Below are positions 7,742-10,499 of a stretch of 10,499 bases of DNA, one piece after another; position 1 is the first letter of the stretch, and each line of letters opens with the position of its first letter. This stretch comes from JAHEJB01 sp037969195. Its GTDB lineage: Bacteria; Bacteroidota; Rhodothermia; Rhodothermales; Rubricoccaceae. The notes below the pieces were generated by a model. That model worked only from the letters and a program-made list of their open reading frames with translations. It had not been told where the DNA came from and made no database searches. Made by a program: the position numbers and the translations under genes. Location: contig JBBKWZ010000314.1 in assembly GCA_037969195.1 (NCBI GenBank), positions 1-10,499 on the forward strand, written 5' to 3'.

Positions 7742-8620
7742 ATGATCGGCTCACCTCTAATCTCGCTCGCGTTTCTCCTCAGTGCGTTCTCGTTTGGTTG
7801 CGGCAACGAACGAACACCCACGGTCTCAATGGATGGTTCAACGCAACCAGATTATTCGATCATCCCCTATGATTTTGGACACCCCGATGCGGCCTTTGCG
7901 CTTCCCGCAGAACTACTAGAGATCTCTGGGCTCTCCGCCTTCGACTCTACGCACCTTGTTGCCGTGCAGGACGAAGAGGGGATCATTTATTTCCTTGATC
8001 GAGAAACCGCTCTAATTACGTCAGAAGGCAGATTCTCGGGGCGCGGCGATTACGAAGGAATTGAAGTCGTGGATAGCCTTATATGGGTTCTTCGAAGCGA
8101 TGGCGACTTGTTTTCGGTCGCGGAGAACGGCGAAGGCGAGTTCCAGGCGACGAAACATGAAACGGACTTACACAGAAGCTGCGACGCTGAAGGTCTCGCG
8201 TTCGAAGCATCCACGCAAAGGCTCCACATCGCCTGCAAGGAAAATCCGGGGCGCGGCTATGAAGATCGACGTGCCATATACAGCTTCGAACTTTTGGGGC
8301 GGCTCCAAAGCCAAGCCCCGGTCTATCTTATTAATCGTCAAGGACTCGACATACGGGGAAATCAGTTCAAACCCTCCGCCATCGCGATTCACCCCCAAAG
8401 CGGGCTCCTCTATGTCATTTCGTCCGTCCGCAAACTGCTGGTCGTAGTTGACCTCTCCCAACCGGATACGATTTTGGCGACCCGTGAACTGCCAGAATCG
8501 CTGTTCCCACAACCGGAGGGAATCGCATTCTTCCAGGACGGCACGCTTTTCATTTCCAACGAAGGCGCGAGCGGCCCGGCCACACTTCTCCGATTCGACG
8601 AACAAACCGCATCCCAATGA
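7700..8620 (+). CDS. SdiA-regulated (YjiK-like) beta-propeller protein, probable lipoprotein
   Basis: A 306-residue protein matching the SdiA-regulated family, a predicted exported beta-propeller related to E. coli YjiK. The blade pattern is clear: EISGLS (74-79), VQDEEG (89-94), DYEGIE (117-122), DAEGLAF (162-168), KPSAIAIHP (224-232), QPEGIAF (271-277) and ISNEG (285-289). A hydrophobic stretch at about 15-33 ends in FSFGC, with Cys34 as a possible lipidation site; the lipobox is weak. The family has no proven catalytic role; binding of a ligand or metal by the acidic loops is only an inference. The start is uncertain. ATG 7700 has an A-rich upstream context and supplies an Arg before the hydrophobic core. 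ATG 7742 (residue 15) begins right at the core but then has no positive charge. The stop TGA overlaps the next ATG (ATGA), which implies coupled expression with the metallophosphoesterase lipoprotein. Confidence 0.8.
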   Translation: MTLAQFHPRSDLPCMIGSPLISLAFLLSAFSFGCGNERTPTVSMDGSTQPDYSIIPYDFGHPDAAFALPAELLEISGLSAFDSTHLVAVQDEEGIIYFLDRETALITSEGRFSGRGDYEGIEVVDSLIWVLRSDGDLFSVAENGEGEFQATKHETDLHRSCDAEGLAFEASTQRLHIACKENPGRGYEDRRAIYSFELLGRLQSQAPVYLINRQGLDIRGNQFKPSAIAIHPQSGLLYVISSVRKLLVVVDLSQPDTILATRELPESLFPQPEGIAFFQDGTLFISNEGASGPATLLRFDEQTASQ

Positions 8621-10499
8621 ACGGTCTACGCACACTCCTTCTGCTGTCGGCCCTTGTCCTTTCTGGATGCGCGGCGACCAGGACGTACGTTGCGCCGGGA
8701 CGAAACTCGTCGGCCGCTGAGGTTTCAGCGGACAGCGTGGAATACGAAGTCTTCCTCCTTGGGAATACCGGATTTGGCGAAGTTGATGACTCCGAGCCCG
8801 TACTTCAGGCGCTCTCCCAACAGCTTCGGCAGGCGTCTGAAGAAAGCGCGGTGGTATTCCTTGGAGATCAGTTGAATGCAGGAATGCCGGATTCCGCGGC
8901 AGCCAGCCATGGGCAAGCGAACCGGCGATTGGAATTGCTGGCAGAAAGCGTTGAAGGCTTTGCCGGTCGCGTGTTTGTGCTCCCAGGTGATCACGACTGG
9001 GACGGACCCGAAACTGTCAGGCGGCAAGAGGATGTATTCGAGACCTTGCTCGGTCGCGATGATGTGTTTATTCCTGGCGATGCTCGCCCAGGCCCTGTCG
9101 TACTCGAGTTGACTGATAACCTCGTGCTAATCGGGCTGGACACGGCGTGGTGGCTGGAGGATGAACCCAAGCCAACCGGTGACGCGGGTAACATCGACGA
9201 CGAAGAGGGCAAGTATGAAATCAACAACGCCGGAGACATCATTCTCGCCATCGAGGACGCACTTCAAGAGTACGACGACGAAAACGTGCTGGTGGTTGGC
9301 CACCACCCTTTACGGAGCAACGGCCCTCATGGTGGGCAGTTTACACTCGGTCGTCATTTGCTCCCTTTGCCGATTATTGGCTCGGCTTATCCGCTTTTCC
9401 GACAGTTTGCTGGCACACGCCAGGACCTTGCCCATCCACGGTACAGAGCCTACCGCCTAGCGCTGGATGAGTTATTCCGTGCACGGGATCGGTTGATTTA
9501 CGCCTCTGCTCATGAGCGAAGTTTGCAAGCCTTTCCATTTGACATGTCTCTGCGGCGGCAGGTCCAGCACTATTTGATTAGTGGTTCTGCCGCGCAGGGT
9601 GAACCCGTCGCCTCGGGCCGGGGCGCCGGCCTTGCGTCGTCCAACCGCGGCTTCATGCGACTCCGGTATTTGCGTGACGGGTCAATATGGCTGGACGTTT
9701 TCGCAGTAGATCCAGTGAACGGCGAGTCCACGAACATCTATCACAGCCAACTTTATGAAAGAGCGCGTGACCGCGTAGATCCCGAGATTCCCGAAATTGA
9801 TCCAGCGACGCTTCCCTCTTATGCAGACTCAACTGTTGTTCGCGCGGTGGAACCCGAGTATCACATGGGGGCCACCAGAAGTGCGTTGTTGGGAACGGGG
9901 TATCGGCGCGCGTGGGTCGCTCCTGTGGAGTTTCCCGTCCTTGACCTGAGTCAGCATGGGGGATTGGAACCCACCCAGCGAGGCGGTGGAATGCAGACGC
10001 AGTCGCTTCGGCTACAGGCCGGGAACGGACACGAATATGTCCTGCGTTTACTTCGCAAGGATCCAGGACGCATCCTTCCACCCGGCCTAACCGAAAGTCT
10101 GGGAGCAGATATCCTGGATGACCTCGCCACGGCCACAATTCCCTGGGGTCCGATTGCCGTCTCGAGACTCGCAGAAAATGCCGGTATCTATCACACAAAT
10201 CCTCAACTGGTCCTGATTCCGGACGATCCGCGGCTCGGTGTATTCAGGGCAGATTTTGGCAATCGACTGGCACTGTTCGAGGAACGAGCGGACGACGATT
10301 GGTCAGAGGCGCCGAGCTTCGGCAATTCCGAGGAAATTGTTTCGTCGGCGAAAATGTTCGATAAGGTGGAAGGCGATAACGACCATCGAGTCGATCAACG
10401 GTTCTTTTTGCGCTCGCGGCTTTTCGACATGCTGATCGGAGACTGGGACCGCCACACCGATCAATGGCGCTGGGCAACTTTTGAGCCCTTTGAACTCGA
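8617..10499 (+). CDS. Metallophosphoesterase lipoprotein with a kinase-like DWDRHxDQW region, 3'-truncated by the window edge
   Basis: The frame is open from ATG 8617 to the edge (627 codons plus 2 bases). Residues 1-18 are a lipoprotein signal with a good lipobox, LSGC (Cys18). Residues about 43-325 are a calcineurin/purple-acid-phosphatase-like domain: FLLGNTG (46-52), FLGDQLN (81-87), LPGDHDW (122-128), VGHHPL (227-232), YASAHERSLQ (295-304), then HYLISGSA (318-325). Asp84, His126, Asp127, His229 and His230 are kept, but the first Asp is Asn50, GNHD is GDHD, and GHxH is AHER, so activity is doubtful. Residues about 455-620 form a second domain: EYVLRLLRKDP (473-483), LPPGL, LIPDDPRLG (533-541), FEER and IGDWDRHTDQWRW (607-619). 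This is similar to the DRH loop of HipA/FAM20-type kinases. I recall such proteins in Bacteroidota at about 1200 residues, continuing into an outer-membrane beta-barrel; that part is outside the window. The ATGA overlap couples it to the propeller gene. Confidence 0.8.
   Translation, partial: MNGLRTLLLLSALVLSGCAATRTYVAPGRNSSAAEVSADSVEYEVFLLGNTGFGEVDDSEPVLQALSQQLRQASEESAVVFLGDQLNAGMPDSAAASHGQANRRLELLAESVEGFAGRVFVLPGDHDWDGPETVRRQEDVFETLLGRDDVFIPGDARPGPVVLELTDNLVLIGLDTAWWLEDEPKPTGDAGNIDDEEGKYEINNAGDIILAIEDALQEYDDENVLVVGHHPLRSNGPHGGQFTLGRHLLPLPIIGSAYPLFRQFAGTRQDLAHPRYRAYRLALDELFRARDRLIYASAHERSLQAFPFDMSLRRQVQHYLISGSAAQGEPVASGRGAGLASSNRGFMRLRYLRDGSIWLDVFAVDPVNGESTNIYHSQLYERARDRVDPEIPEIDPATLPSYADSTVVRAVEPEYHMGATRSALLGTGYRRAWVAPVEFPVLDLSQHGGLEPTQRGGGMQTQSLRLQAGNGHEYVLRLLRKDPGRILPPGLTESLGADILDDLATATIPWGPIAVSRLAENAGIYHTNPQLVLIPDDPRLGVFRADFGNRLALFEERADDDWSEAPSFGNSEEIVSSAKMFDKVEGDNDHRVDQRFFLRSRLFDMLIGDWDRHTDQWRWATFEPFEL

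Noticed and set aside
9653..10198. 181-codon open frame on the - strand
   Set aside because: It is antisense to the metallophosphoesterase lipoprotein gene, which has convincing motifs throughout. No supporting start context or motif was seen.

Overview
The window is about 10.5 kb of dense, moderately GC-rich bacterial chromosome (I estimate the high 50s % GC by eye) with no long intergenic gap. It holds six protein-coding genes, of which the first and last run off the edges. I see no rRNA, tRNA, CRISPR array, insertion sequence or phage gene. The best guess for the source is a Bacteroidota-type bacterium, perhaps a Rhodothermia or Balneolia-like marine lineage. The reasons are the lack of Shine-Dalgarno sequences before the starts, and the large lipoprotein that joins a metallophosphoesterase to a DWDRHxDQW region, an architecture I associate with that phylum. 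This assignment is an inference.

Region 1 (1-5203, + strand) is a DNA double-strand-break processing operon. It has the C-terminal two-thirds or so of an AddB/RexB-type nuclease with the four iron-sulfur cysteines and a PD-(D/E)XK nuclease. This overlaps by 8 bases a complete 1119-residue AddA-type UvrD helicase-nuclease with a GTG start. Together they should form an AddAB-like helicase-nuclease that resects broken ends for recombination.

Region 2 (5204-7651) holds a small four-helix DUF1761 membrane protein on the + strand. Only 5 bases separate it from a full-length acetyl-CoA synthetase (acs) read convergently on the - strand. The acs gene carries every signature motif, including the acetylatable lysine in PKTRSGK.

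Region 3 (7652-10499, + strand) starts at a very short divergent promoter region shared with acs. It carries a likely two-gene cell-envelope operon. The first gene encodes a SdiA-regulated (YjiK-like) beta-propeller with a lipoprotein-like signal. Its stop overlaps the start of the second gene (ATGA).

The second gene encodes a lipoprotein that stays open to the window edge for 627 codons. It has a calcineurin/purple-acid-phosphatase-type domain whose metal-binding motifs are partly eroded, then a region ending in DWDRHTDQWRW that resembles the DRH catalytic loop of HipA/FAM20-type kinases. Relatives of this architecture, as I recall them, continue into an outer-membrane beta-barrel, which would lie beyond the window. 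This last gene is the most interesting part of the window.
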